Origin: Mycobacterium sp.
GTDB taxonomy: Bacteria; Actinomycetota; Actinomycetes; Mycobacteriales; Mycobacteriaceae
Assembly: GCA_023264735.1 (NCBI GenBank)
Contig: JAHFVD010000056.1
Location: forward strand, 1 to 40,627
Reading direction: 5' to 3'
Length of the DNA: 40,627 bases
Part shown: positions 1 through 7,905 of the stretch, piece after piece
Position numbering within the stretch: the stretch's first letter is position 1
How the letters are laid out: every line of letters begins with the position of its first letter
The notes under the pieces: generated by a model
Databases searched by the model: none
Told to the model about the DNA's origin: nothing
The model's input: the letters and a program-made list of their open reading frames with translations, nothing else
Program-made: the position numbers and the translations under genes

Positions 1-462
1 GAACGGCGGGTGCTGGCCGCGCTCGGCCCGCAGGTCCTGCAACTGTCCGCGCAGCGCAGCGCCGGTGCGCACCCGGTGCTCATCACTCCCGAACACACCG
101 CGAAGGCTCGCCGGTTGATCGGCCCGGACGCCTTCCTGGCGCCCGCGGTACCCGTCGTGCCGACCACCGATGTCGAGCGAGCCCGGGCCGTCGGCCGCAA
201 GACCCTTGAGCTTTACCTCGGGCTGCGTAATTACCTCAACAACTGGAAGCGCCTGGGCTTCACTGATTCCGACATCACCCGCCCCGGCAGCGACCGGCTC
301 GTGGATTCGTTGATCGTGTACGGCACCCCCGAGACCATCGCGTCGCGGCTCAACGAACACCTCGAGGCCGGCGCCGACCACGTACCGATTCAGCTGTTGA
401 CCTCACCGGCCAAGGTCGTCGGAACCCTGGCTGAACTCGCCGGCCCACTCGGGCTGAGCTGA
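1..462 (+). CDS. LLM-class F420-dependent oxidoreductase, C-terminal part (cut by window edge)
   Basis: The reading frame is already open at base 1 and ends with TGA at 460-462, so only about the last 153 residues are visible. They align almost residue for residue with the C-terminal half of the intact protein at 480-1322 (shared RRV-AALGPQVL, GAHPVL-TPEHT, LYLGLRNYLNNWKRLGF, PGSDRLVDS and AGADHVPIQLLTSP blocks). Luciferase-like monooxygenase TIM barrels of this type in mycobacteria use F420 as hydride carrier; the substrate is unknown. The following paralogue starts 17 bases after the stop, so the two are probably co-transcribed. The family assignment is firm; F420 use is inferred from the host group. 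Confidence 0.85.
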   Translation, partial: ERRVLAALGPQVLQLSAQRSAGAHPVLITPEHTAKARRLIGPDAFLAPAVPVVPTTDVERARAVGRKTLELYLGLRNYLNNWKRLGFTDSDITRPGSDRLVDSLIVYGTPETIASRLNEHLEAGADHVPIQLLTSPAKVVGTLAELAGPLGLS

Positions 463-479
463 CCCGAAAAGGAACATCG

Positions 480-1322
480 ATGACGGACGCCAAACCAGAC
501 CTCGGCCGCTTCGGCTCATTCGGACGTGGAGTCACTCCGCAGCAGGCCAAGGAAATTGAGGCCCTCGGCTACGGCGCGGTCTGGGTGGGCGGCTCACCGC
601 CCGCCCAATTGGATTGGGTGGAGCCGATTTTGGCGAACACCACCACATTGAAGGTGGCCACCGGCATCGTCAACATCTGGACGGCAGCACCCGCCCCGGT
701 TGCCGAGTCGTTCCACCACATCGAGGCGGCCTACCCCGGCCGGTTCCTGCTCGGCATCGGCGTCGGCCATCCCGAAGCCACCCAGGAATACCAGAAGCCG
801 ATCGACGCGCTGCGGAGTTATCTCGACAAACTCGACGAGTACGGAGTGCCCAAGAACCGCAGGGTGATCGCCGCACTCGGGCCGCAGGTGCTCAAGCTGT
901 CGACGACGCGCGCGGCCGGAGCGCACCCCTACCTCACCACCCCCGAGCACACCGCCGAAGCTCGCCAGCTGATCGGGCCGGAGGCTTTCCTGGCGCCCGA
1001 GCACAAGGCGGTACTGACCACCGATCCCGACAAGGCGCGGCAGGTCGGCAGGGGTGCGCTGGACATCTATCTCAACCTGCAGAACTACCTCAACAGCTGG
1101 AAACGCTTGGGCTTCACCGACGAAGACGTGGCCAAGCCCGGCAGTGATCGGCTGGTCGACGCCGTCGTGGCCTACGGAACACCCGAGGCGATCGCCGCCC
1201 GGCTCACCGAGCATCTCGACGCCGGGGCGGACCACGTGCCCGTCCAGGTGCTGACGTCGCCTGACAAGCTGGTGGATGCACTGGCCGCACTGGCCGGACC
1301 CCTCGGCCTCAAACAACCGTAG
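480..1322 (+). CDS. LLM-class F420-dependent oxidoreductase (intact paralogue)
   Basis: A 280-residue luciferase-like TIM-barrel protein. The ATG at 480 follows an AAAGGA-type ribosome site. N-terminal features are LGRFGSF, the YGAVWVGGSP strand-loop and VATGIVNIW (about residues 59-67); the middle has PGRFLLGIGVGH (86-97), typical of LLM oxidoreductases; the C-terminus has YGTPEAIAARL and AGADHVPVQVL. It resembles the mycobacterial group of probable F420-dependent oxidoreductases of about 280-300 residues. It sits between a partial paralogue (17 bases upstream) and a deleted paralogue (30 bases downstream), so the locus is a tandem triplication. The substrate cannot be told from sequence; a redox reaction on a small hydrophobic compound is the family expectation. 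Confidence 0.88.
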   Translation: MTDAKPDLGRFGSFGRGVTPQQAKEIEALGYGAVWVGGSPPAQLDWVEPILANTTTLKVATGIVNIWTAAPAPVAESFHHIEAAYPGRFLLGIGVGHPEATQEYQKPIDALRSYLDKLDEYGVPKNRRVIAALGPQVLKLSTTRAAGAHPYLTTPEHTAEARQLIGPEAFLAPEHKAVLTTDPDKARQVGRGALDIYLNLQNYLNSWKRLGFTDEDVAKPGSDRLVDAVVAYGTPEAIAARLTEHLDAGADHVPVQVLTSPDKLVDALAALAGPLGLKQP

Positions 1323-1352
1323 GGCCTCAGACAACCGTAACGAGGGGGACTC

Positions 1353-1738
1353 GTGACCAATCCGTCGCTGCTCAAACCTGATCTCGGCCGCTACGGAGTG
1401 TGGACCGGCGGCCCGGTGTCACCGGAGCAGGCGAAAGAGATCGAGCGCCTCGGCTATGGCGCGGTGTGGGTCGGCGCGTCGCCGGCCGCCGAGCTTGCGT
1501 TCGTCGAGCCGATCCTGGAGCGCACCGAGAACCTGACGGTCGCCACCGGGATCGTCAATATCTGGAACGCGCCGGCCGACGAGGTCGCAGAGTCCTACCA
1601 CCGCATCGAAAAGGCTTACCCCGGGCGGTTTTTGCCGGCGCCGACCACGTGACCATCCAGGTGCTGGGCGGCATGGACGAACTGCTGCCCACGCTGACCG
1701 AGCTGGCCGGGCCGCTGGGGCTGACCGCGGCCGGGTGA
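1353..1738 (+). pseudogene. LLM-class oxidoreductase pseudogene with internal deletion and frame change
   Basis: Starts with GTG at 1353 and runs in frame through about 94 codons matching the N-terminus of the paralogue at 480 (LGRYGVW, YGAVWVGASP, VATGIVNIW, YPGRFL). At about 1632-1636 the match jumps directly to AGADHVTIQVL, which belongs near residue 248 of the intact protein, and is now in the +1 frame, ending TGA at 1736-1738. In the original frame translation stops at 1650-1652. Roughly 470 bases (about 157 codons), not a multiple of three, are missing. The product would lack most of the barrel, so this is a dead gene with both ends preserved. Confidence 0.9.
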
Positions 1739-1767
1739 TCGCGCGGTCTGCCCATTAGGGTGGCACC

Positions 1768-1956
1768 ATGCTGCTGTTGATGACTGGCGGCGCCGGCTTC
1801 ATCGGCGCCGACTTCGTCCACAGCACCGTGCGCGAACGGCCGGGTGTTTCGGTGACCGTTCTGGACGCCCTGACCTATGCCGGATGCCGTGAATCACTGC
1901 GTCCCGTCGAGGATCACATCCGGCTCGCCGAAACGCGCTACACCGAACGTGTTCAG
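1768..1956 (+). pseudogene. rmlB: rmlB (dTDP-glucose 4,6-dehydratase) remnant
   Basis: The first 53 codons encode a clear N-terminus of mycobacterial RmlB: TGGAGFIG nucleotide-binding loop at residues 6-13, FVHSTVRERP, VTVLDALTYAG and ESLRPVEDHIRL. The sequence then passes without a break in frame to AETRYTERVQ, which resembles the extreme C-terminus of RmlB proteins (EARYxERGQ in M. tuberculosis, from memory). The roughly 265 residues in between, with the catalytic Tyr-X3-Lys, are absent. The frame stays open to 2142 but the later part reads through unrelated sequence. The N-terminal match is strong; the C-terminal one is short and therefore inferred. Confidence 0.75.
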
Positions 1957-1976
1957 GGACAAGACTTTTCGTCTGA

Positions 1977-2470
1977 TCAGGCCGCCATCATGATCGCCGT
2001 ATGCGGGAAACGCAGTGTGGCGCAAGCGTCGTCGACCGATTCATCGATCTCTTCAGCGAGATCTCGACGAACGAGGGAACTCACCGCAGCGGGCGGGGTA
2101 TCGCGGACGCCCAGGACGAGTCTGGTCAGCACGATGTTGTGACGGCGACGGATGTGGTCCATCGCAGCGATCATGTTGCCGATCGCGGCCGGACAGCCGA
2201 CGACGTCGTCGGTCGCGGTTGCGGTTGCGGTTGCGCAACAACACATTCTGCGTCTGCTTGGTCCGCAATGACGTGATCTGTTCGGGGCGGCTGAGCACGA
2301 CTCGGCCGACTCCGGCGGCACTCGCCCGGCCGATGTCGCCGGTGTCGAGCTGATCGGCGTGGACTGTCATCAGCACCGGATGGATACCGACCGAGATCGC
2401 CGAATGCTGCTCGGCAAGCGTGCGAACGTCGACCGGCAGCCGGGAATGACACCTCAACGGGCGCACACGA
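1977..2470 (-). pseudogene. fold-type III PLP decarboxylase (DAP/ornithine decarboxylase-like) remnant
   Basis: Two minus-strand frames carry consecutive pieces of one protein. About 2430-2240 encodes LMTVHADQL, GRASAAGVGRVVLSRPEQI and TQNVLL, like the substrate-gap region of LysA-type enzymes. After a frame change near the hexamer repeat, 2230-1977 encodes TDDVVG, AMDHIRRRHNIVLTRLVLG and DLAEEIDESVDDACATLRFP, like the segment before the second half of the barrel. The HCHxGS segment expected between them is missing, as are the N-terminal lysine region and the C-terminal domain. It is broken by a frameshift and by deletions. The family call rests on remembered consensus and could be wrong at the subfamily level. 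Confidence 0.5.
2215..2234. repeat. hexanucleotide repeat (GCGGTT)x3
   Basis: Three perfect GCGGTT units followed by GC lie inside the decayed decarboxylase remnant, exactly where the reading frame changes. Replication slippage here may have contributed to the break. Confidence 0.7.
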
Positions 2471-2980
2471 GTCCCGGTACCCGATCATCCGGCGAATCTC
2501 CGGATGATCAGCCTGCGGAAATTGACGTCTCCGAACCGATGACCGAAAACTGGACAGCGTCACCGAACACCTCTTCCTTGCTCCCGGAGCCGCCGGGCCG
2601 GCGACATCAGGCCAATGTCGACGGTGCCCGCCCAACCCTTGGTGCGGCTCCGACCTCGCTGTGGGCTCGCTGAATTCGGTCACGGAACCACCGCGGCCAC
2701 CGGGTCTCGACGGCCGCGTAACCAGTGACTTTGGACCATTGCCCACCGTCACGAGACGCGCCGACAATGAGCCCCATCGCCTCGACCGAGCACCTGTGCA
2801 GAGGGGGACGCAGGATCTCCGTTAAAGCGCGATGGTTGGGCGTAAAGAAACCGTCAACGAGCGCGGGACATCCGGATGGGCGATCTAGCTTTCGTGATGG
2901 GCCTCGATGCCGAGGACCCCGGTAGTGCTGTACGGGGCATAGCGGCACGGACCTCATCGATTTGTCGTGAACGGAGAGAC
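2471..2980. other. intergenic stretch without a recognisable gene, upstream of the kdp operon
   Basis: No open frame on either strand here reads like a conserved protein. The longest minus-strand frame (2607-2957) has a protein-like middle (VDGFFTPNHRALTEIL, VEAMGLIVGASRDGG) that may be another gene remnant, but I do not recognise the family. The kdp promoter must lie in the right-hand part. CTTTACG (read on the minus strand) at about 2850 and TTTAACG at about 2830 faintly resemble the repeats found upstream of kimA. Confidence 0.5.
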
Positions 2981-3064
2981 ATGAGTGTCGTCATTTACAT
3001 CGTGCTGACAGTGGCGATCTTCGCCCTGCTCGGCCTGGTGCAGAAGTTGGTCGAGCGACTGTGA
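2981..3064 (+). CDS. 27-residue single-span membrane peptide at the head of the kdp operon
   Basis: ATG at 2981 is preceded by GGAGAG at a spacing of five bases. The product is 27 residues: a hydrophobic stretch ([18 protein letters not shown]) followed by the basic/acidic tail QKLVERL. Its TGA (3062-3064) overlaps the GTG start of kdpF at 3061, so the two are translationally coupled. The strong ribosome site, the coupling and the clean membrane helix argue that it is expressed. It is not KdpF itself, whose typical sequence is encoded by the next frame. It may be a second small accessory subunit or regulator of the Kdp complex; that is inference from position. Confidence 0.7.
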   Translation: MSVVIYIVLTVAIFALLGLVQKLVERL

Positions 3065-3150
3065 GCTACGAGAACATCATCGGTCTGATCCTGGCAGTGC
3101 TGCTGGCGCTCTTTCTTGCTGCCGCATTGCTGTTTCCGGAGAGGTTCTAG
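3061..3150 (+). CDS. kdpF: KdpF, small subunit of the potassium-transporting ATPase
   Basis: A 29-residue peptide starting at GTG 3061: polar start SYENIIG, one hydrophobic helix ([17 protein letters not shown]) and the end PERF. This matches the KdpF pattern (M. tuberculosis KdpF ends LLFPEKF, from memory). KdpF is a single-span lipid-like stabiliser of the KdpABC complex in the plasma membrane. Its start overlaps the stop of the preceding 27-residue ORF, and the last base of its TAG is the first base of the kdpA GTG, so three small to large genes are translated in direct succession. Confidence 0.9.
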   Translation: MSYENIIGLILAVLLALFLAAALLFPERF

Positions 3151-4832
3151 TGACTACGACATTGGCGGGAATCGTGTTTCTCGTCCTCTTGATCGTCGCG
3201 CTCGCGGCCGTACACGTGCCGCTGGGCGACTACATGTACCGGGTGTATGCGGACGAGGAGCCCGCCAGGAAAGACTCTGCGGTCGAACGGTTCATCTACC
3301 GGTTGATCGGCGCCGACCCCAAGTCGGAACAGACCTGGGGCGCCTATGCCCGCAGCGTGCTCGCCTTCTCGGCGATCAGCATCCTGGTCCTGTTCGCCTT
3401 CCAGCTGGTGCAGGGCAAGCTGCCACTGCACCTCAACGATCCGGCCACCGCGATGACGCCGGCGTTGGCGTGGAACACCGCGGTCAGCTTCGTGACGAAC
3501 ACCAACTGGCAGGCCTACTCCGGCGAATCAACTCAGGGCCACCTGGTCCAAATGGCCGGGTTGTCCGTGCAGAACTTCGTCTCAGCCGCGGTCGGTATGG
3601 CGGTTGCCGTCGCATTGGTGCGGGGCTTCGCTCGCCGCAACTCGACCGAGCTCGGCAACTTCTGGGTTGATCTGGTGCGCGGCACGCTGCGCATCCTGCT
3701 GCCGATCTCGATCGTTGGGGCGGTCATCTTGGTCGCCGGCGGGGTGATCCAGAACTTCCACCTGCACGACCAGGTGGTCAACACGCTGGCCGGGGTGCAG
3801 CAGACCATCACGGGCGGCCCCGTTGCCAGCCAGGAGGTCATCAAGGAACTCGGCACCAACGGTGGCGGGTTCTACAACGCCAACTCGGCGCACCCGTTCG
3901 AGAACCCCACCACATGGACCAACTGGGTGGAGATCTTCCTGCTGTTGGTGATCAGCTTCTCGCTGCCCCGGACCTTCGGGCGCATGGTCGACAGCCGCAA
4001 GCAGGGCTACGCGATCGCCGCGGTGATGAGCGTGCTGGCGCTGATAAGCGTCACGCTGATGATGCAGTTCCAGCTACAGGCCCATGGCACCGTGCCCACG
4101 GCTGTCGGGTCGGCCATGGAAGGTGTCGAACAGCGCTTCGGCGTTGCGGACTCCGCGATCTTCGCCGACGCGACCACACTGACCTCCACTGGTGCGGTGA
4201 ACTCGTTCCACGACTCCTACACCAGCCTCGGCGGCATGATGACGATGTTCAACATGCAACTCGGCGAGGTCGCACCCGGCGGCACCGGATCTGGCCTCTA
4301 CGGCATGCTGATCCTCGCGGTCATCACGGTGTTCGTTGCCGGCCTGATGGTCGGTCGCACGCCGGAATACCTGGGTAAGAAGATCACCCCGCGCGAAATC
4401 AAGCTGGCGGCAAGCTATTTCCTGGTGACGCCGCTGATTGTGTTGACCGGCACCGCTATTGCGATGGCCATGCCCGGCCAGCGGGCCGGGATGCTCAACA
4501 CCGGGCCGCACGGCCTTTCCGAAGTGCTCTATGCGTTCACCTCTGCAGCCAACAACAACGGCTCGGCGTTCGCCGGCATCACCGTCAACACCGATTGGTA
4601 CAACACTGCATTGGGTCTGGCGATGGTGTTCGGCCGGTTCCTGCCGATCGTGCTGGTACTCGCCCTCGCCGGTGCGCTGGCCAAACAGGGCCACACACCG
4701 GAATCGATCGGCACCCTACCCACCCATCGCCCCCAGTTCGTCGGCATGGTCGCCGGCGTGACCCTCATCCTGGTGGCCCTCACCTTCCTGCCCATGCTCG
4801 CGCTCGGGCCCCTCGCCGAAGGAATTCACTAA
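3150..4832 (+). CDS. kdpA: KdpA, potassium-binding channel-like subunit of Kdp-ATPase
   Basis: 560 residues, the normal length for KdpA. It forms the channel-like, K+-selective part of the KdpFABC P-type pump in the plasma membrane. The four selectivity-filter-like repeats are visible: [13 protein letters not shown] (near residue 115), [19 protein letters not shown] (near 235), [10 protein letters not shown] (near 377) and NNNGSAFAG (near 467). About ten hydrophobic segments are present. GTG 3150 is chosen because GGAGAGG lies eight bases upstream and the start overlaps the kdpF stop by one base. kdpB follows three bases after its stop. Confidence 0.97.
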   Translation: MTTTLAGIVFLVLLIVALAAVHVPLGDYMYRVYADEEPARKDSAVERFIYRLIGADPKSEQTWGAYARSVLAFSAISILVLFAFQLVQGKLPLHLNDPATAMTPALAWNTAVSFVTNTNWQAYSGESTQGHLVQMAGLSVQNFVSAAVGMAVAVALVRGFARRNSTELGNFWVDLVRGTLRILLPISIVGAVILVAGGVIQNFHLHDQVVNTLAGVQQTITGGPVASQEVIKELGTNGGGFYNANSAHPFENPTTWTNWVEIFLLLVISFSLPRTFGRMVDSRKQGYAIAAVMSVLALISVTLMMQFQLQAHGTVPTAVGSAMEGVEQRFGVADSAIFADATTLTSTGAVNSFHDSYTSLGGMMTMFNMQLGEVAPGGTGSGLYGMLILAVITVFVAGLMVGRTPEYLGKKITPREIKLAASYFLVTPLIVLTGTAIAMAMPGQRAGMLNTGPHGLSEVLYAFTSAANNNGSAFAGITVNTDWYNTALGLAMVFGRFLPIVLVLALAGALAKQGHTPESIGTLPTHRPQFVGMVAGVTLILVALTFLPMLALGPLAEGIH

Positions 4833-4835
4833 CCC

Positions 4836-6989
4836 ATGGCAGCTACCACACTCGACTCGGCCACCGAGTCGAAACACCAACCCGACAGCGGTAAGAAGAA
4901 GCAGGTCCAGGGTGGTCTGCTCGATCCCAAGATGCTGGGGAAGTCACTCCCGGACGCACTGGTCAAACTCGATCCACGCACGCTGTGGCGCAACCCGGTC
5001 ATGTTCATCGTCGAGATCGGTGCCGTGTGGAGCACCATCCTGGCGATCACCAGCCCGAGCTGGTTCGCCTGGCTGACCGTGTTCTGGCTGTGGCTGACGG
5101 TCGTCTTCGCCAACCTCGCCGAAGCCGTGGCCGAAGGCCGGGGGAAGGCGCAGGCCGAGTCATTGCGAAAGACCAAGGCCGACACCATGGCTCGCCGCCT
5201 CGTTGGTTGGGAGCCAGGCAAGCCAGGCCGAGAGGAGGAAATCGCCGCACCGCTGCTGCGCCAGGGCGATTTCGTGGTGGTCGAGGCGGGCCAGGTCATC
5301 CCCGGCGACGGCGACGTGCTGGAAGGCATTGCGTCGGTGGACGAGTCGGCCATCACCGGCGAGTCCGCCCCCGTCATCCGGGAGTCCGGTGGCGACCGCT
5401 CGGCGGTCACCGGCGGCACCACGGTATTGAGCGACCGCATCGTCGTGAAGATCACCCAGAAGCCCGGCGAGAGCTTCATCGACCGGATGATCGCCCTCGT
5501 CGAGGGCGCCAACCGGCAGAAGACACCGAACGAGATCGCACTGAACATTCTCTTGGCCGCGTTGACGATCATCTTCATCTTCGCCGTCGCGACGCTCCAG
5601 CCGTTGGCGATCTTCTCCAAAGCCAACAACCCCGGGGTGCCGGACTCGTTGGCTCTCACCGGTGACGGCGTCACCGGGATCGTGATGGTCTCGCTGCTGG
5701 TGTGTCTGATCCCGACGACCATCGGGGCACTGCTGTCCGCGATCGGTATTGCCGGCATGGACCGGCTGGTGCAGCGCAACGTCTTGGCCATGTCCGGCCG
5801 CGCGGTCGAGGCCGCCGGCGACGTCAACACGCTGCTGCTGGACAAGACCGGCACCATCACGCTCGGTAACCGGCAGGCGTCGGACTTCGTTCCGCTGACC
5901 GGGATCACCCCCGAACAGCTCGCCGACGCCGCGCAACTGTCCAGCCTGGCCGACGAAACCCCCGAGGGCCGTTCGATCGTGGTGTTCGCCAAGTCGAACT
6001 ACGGGCTGCGCGCCCGTACACCGGGCGAGCTGGTCAATGCGCACTGGGTCGAGTTTTCTGCCGCCACCAGGATGTCCGGCGTCGACCTGGAGAACGGCCA
6101 CCTGTTGCGCAAGGGCGCGGCCAGCACGGTCGCGGAATGGGTTCGCTCGCAAGGCGGTACCGTGCCGGCACAACTCGGCGACATCGTCGACGGGATCTCC
6201 GCAGGCGGTGGCACCCCGCTGGTCGTGGGTCAGAAGATCGACGGCAAAGCCGAAGTGCTCGGCGTCATCCACCTCAAGGACGTCGTCAAGCAGGGCATGC
6301 GCGAACGCTTCGACGAGATGCGCAAGATGGGCATCCGCACGGTGATGATCACCGGCGACAACCCGTTGACCGCCAAGGCGATTGCCGACGAGGCCGGTGT
6401 CGATGACTTCCTCGCCGAGGCCACCCCCGAAGACAAACTCGCACTGATCAAACAGGAGCAGGCAGGCGGCAAGCTGGTCGCGATGACTGGCGACGGCACC
6501 AACGACGCACCCGCCTTGGCGCAGGCCGACGTGGGCGTGGCGATGAACACCGGCACCTCGGCGGCCAAAGAGGCCGGCAATATGGTCGACCTGGACTCCG
6601 ACCCGACGAAGCTCATCGAGATCGTCGAGATCGGCAAGCAGCTGTTGATCACCCGCGGTGCGCTGACCACATTCTCGATCGCCAACGACATCGCCAAGTA
6701 CTTCGCCATCATTCCGGCGATGTTCGTGGCGCTGTTCCCCGGCCTGGATCTGCTGAACATCATGCGGCTACACAGCCCGCAGTCGGCGATCCTATCCGCG
6801 GTCATCTTCAACGCGCTGGTCATCATCGCGCTGATTCCGTTGTCGCTCAGGGGCGTTCGGTACACCCCGAGCAGCGCCTCAAAGCTGCTGAGCCGCAACC
6901 TCTACGTATACGGCCTCGGCGGGATCATCGCTCCGTTTATCGGGATCAAGGTGATCGACCTCGTCATCCAATTCCTCCCAGGGATGTGA
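4836..6989 (+). CDS. kdpB: KdpB, P-type ATPase catalytic subunit
   Basis: 717 residues; hydrolyses ATP to drive K+ uptake through KdpA. The phosphorylated aspartate is D336 in DKTGTIT. The actuator loop has T174-G-E-S177; the serine corresponds to the one whose phosphorylation inhibits E. coli KdpB under high K+ (established for E. coli). The nucleotide and P domains show [18 protein letters not shown] and [17 protein letters not shown] (from about residue 550). Three hydrophobic hairpins match the usual topology. ATG at 4836, three bases after kdpA and three before kdpC. No missing motif was seen, so the pump looks functional. Confidence 0.98.
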   Translation: MAATTLDSATESKHQPDSGKKKQVQGGLLDPKMLGKSLPDALVKLDPRTLWRNPVMFIVEIGAVWSTILAITSPSWFAWLTVFWLWLTVVFANLAEAVAEGRGKAQAESLRKTKADTMARRLVGWEPGKPGREEEIAAPLLRQGDFVVVEAGQVIPGDGDVLEGIASVDESAITGESAPVIRESGGDRSAVTGGTTVLSDRIVVKITQKPGESFIDRMIALVEGANRQKTPNEIALNILLAALTIIFIFAVATLQPLAIFSKANNPGVPDSLALTGDGVTGIVMVSLLVCLIPTTIGALLSAIGIAGMDRLVQRNVLAMSGRAVEAAGDVNTLLLDKTGTITLGNRQASDFVPLTGITPEQLADAAQLSSLADETPEGRSIVVFAKSNYGLRARTPGELVNAHWVEFSAATRMSGVDLENGHLLRKGAASTVAEWVRSQGGTVPAQLGDIVDGISAGGGTPLVVGQKIDGKAEVLGVIHLKDVVKQGMRERFDEMRKMGIRTVMITGDNPLTAKAIADEAGVDDFLAEATPEDKLALIKQEQAGGKLVAMTGDGTNDAPALAQADVGVAMNTGTSAAKEAGNMVDLDSDPTKLIEIVEIGKQLLITRGALTTFSIANDIAKYFAIIPAMFVALFPGLDLLNIMRLHSPQSAILSAVIFNALVIIALIPLSLRGVRYTPSSASKLLSRNLYVYGLGGIIAPFIGIKVIDLVIQFLPGM

Positions 6990-6992
6990 CAT

Positions 6993-7898
6993 ATGAACTT
7001 CTCCAGTCTCGTTCGCCAACACTGGGCAGCGCTCCGGGCGCTGCTGGTGCTCACCGTCATCGTCGGGGTCGGCTATCCGCTGTTCATCTGGCTGGTAGCC
7101 CAGATTCCGGGGCTCAAGGACAAGGCCGACGGCTCAATCATCGAGGTGAACGGAAAGCCGGTGGGCTCCAGCCTGATCGGACAGCTGTTCACCGATGCCT
7201 TGGGCAACGTGCTGCCGCAATACTTCCAGAGCCGACCCTCGGCCGCGGGAGCCGGGTACGACCCGCTGGCCACCAGCGCGTCCAACCTGGGGCCGGAAAG
7301 CATCGTGGACACCCCGGCCGACCCCTCGCAGCCTGCCGACGACAACGGCTACAAAGCCAGCTTGCTGACCCTCGTCTGCTCGCGCAGCAAGGCGGTGGGC
7401 GAGCTCGAGGGTGTCGACGGCAAGCGTCCGTTCTGCACCGGCGACGGTGTGGGCGCGGTGCTGTCGGTCATCGGCCCCCGCGACGCACGCGGCAACGTCG
7501 TCAGCCCGACCAAAGTGGTCAGTGTCAACGAACCGTGCACCACCACCCAGCAGCCGTTCCTGAACACCTACGAAGGTGTGCGGGTGGAATGCGCGAAGTT
7601 CGGTGAGGACTATTCGATCGGGCAGATCGTCCCGATCAAGGGTGCCGCTTCGAACCCCGCGGTACCTGCCGACGCGGTGACCGCCAGCGGCAGCGGCCTG
7701 GACCCGAATATCTCGCCGGCCTACGCCGACCTGCAGATCGCCCGGGTGGCGAAGGCTCGCGGCGTCAGCGCCGATCAGATCCGGCCACTTCTCGCCGACC
7801 ACACTGACGGCCGCACACTCGGCATCTTCGGTGAGCCGCGGGTCAATGTCGTCGAGCTGAATATTGCGCTGGACGAGAAGTTTCCGATGAAGAGCTGA
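6993..7898 (+). CDS. kdpC: KdpC, accessory subunit of Kdp-ATPase with a long extra insert
   Basis: 301 residues with one N-terminal membrane helix (about 15-36) and an outward-facing domain. Family hallmarks are present at both ends: SLIGQLF, YFQSRPSAAG-GYDPLATSASNLGP near the front, and ASGSGLDPNISPAYADLQIARVAKARG plus LGEPRVNV-LN-like GIFGEPRVNVVELNIALD at the end. Typical KdpC proteins are about 190 residues. Here about 100 residues are inserted between SNLGP and PAVPADAVTASGSGLD, containing four cysteines (C129, C148, C182, C200) that could form disulfides outside the cell. ATG 6993 lies three bases after kdpB; kdpD follows. Confidence 0.95.
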   Translation: MNFSSLVRQHWAALRALLVLTVIVGVGYPLFIWLVAQIPGLKDKADGSIIEVNGKPVGSSLIGQLFTDALGNVLPQYFQSRPSAAGAGYDPLATSASNLGPESIVDTPADPSQPADDNGYKASLLTLVCSRSKAVGELEGVDGKRPFCTGDGVGAVLSVIGPRDARGNVVSPTKVVSVNEPCTTTQQPFLNTYEGVRVECAKFGEDYSIGQIVPIKGAASNPAVPADAVTASGSGLDPNISPAYADLQIARVAKARGVSADQIRPLLADHTDGRTLGIFGEPRVNVVELNIALDEKFPMKS

Positions 7899-7905
7899 TC
7901 GAGCA

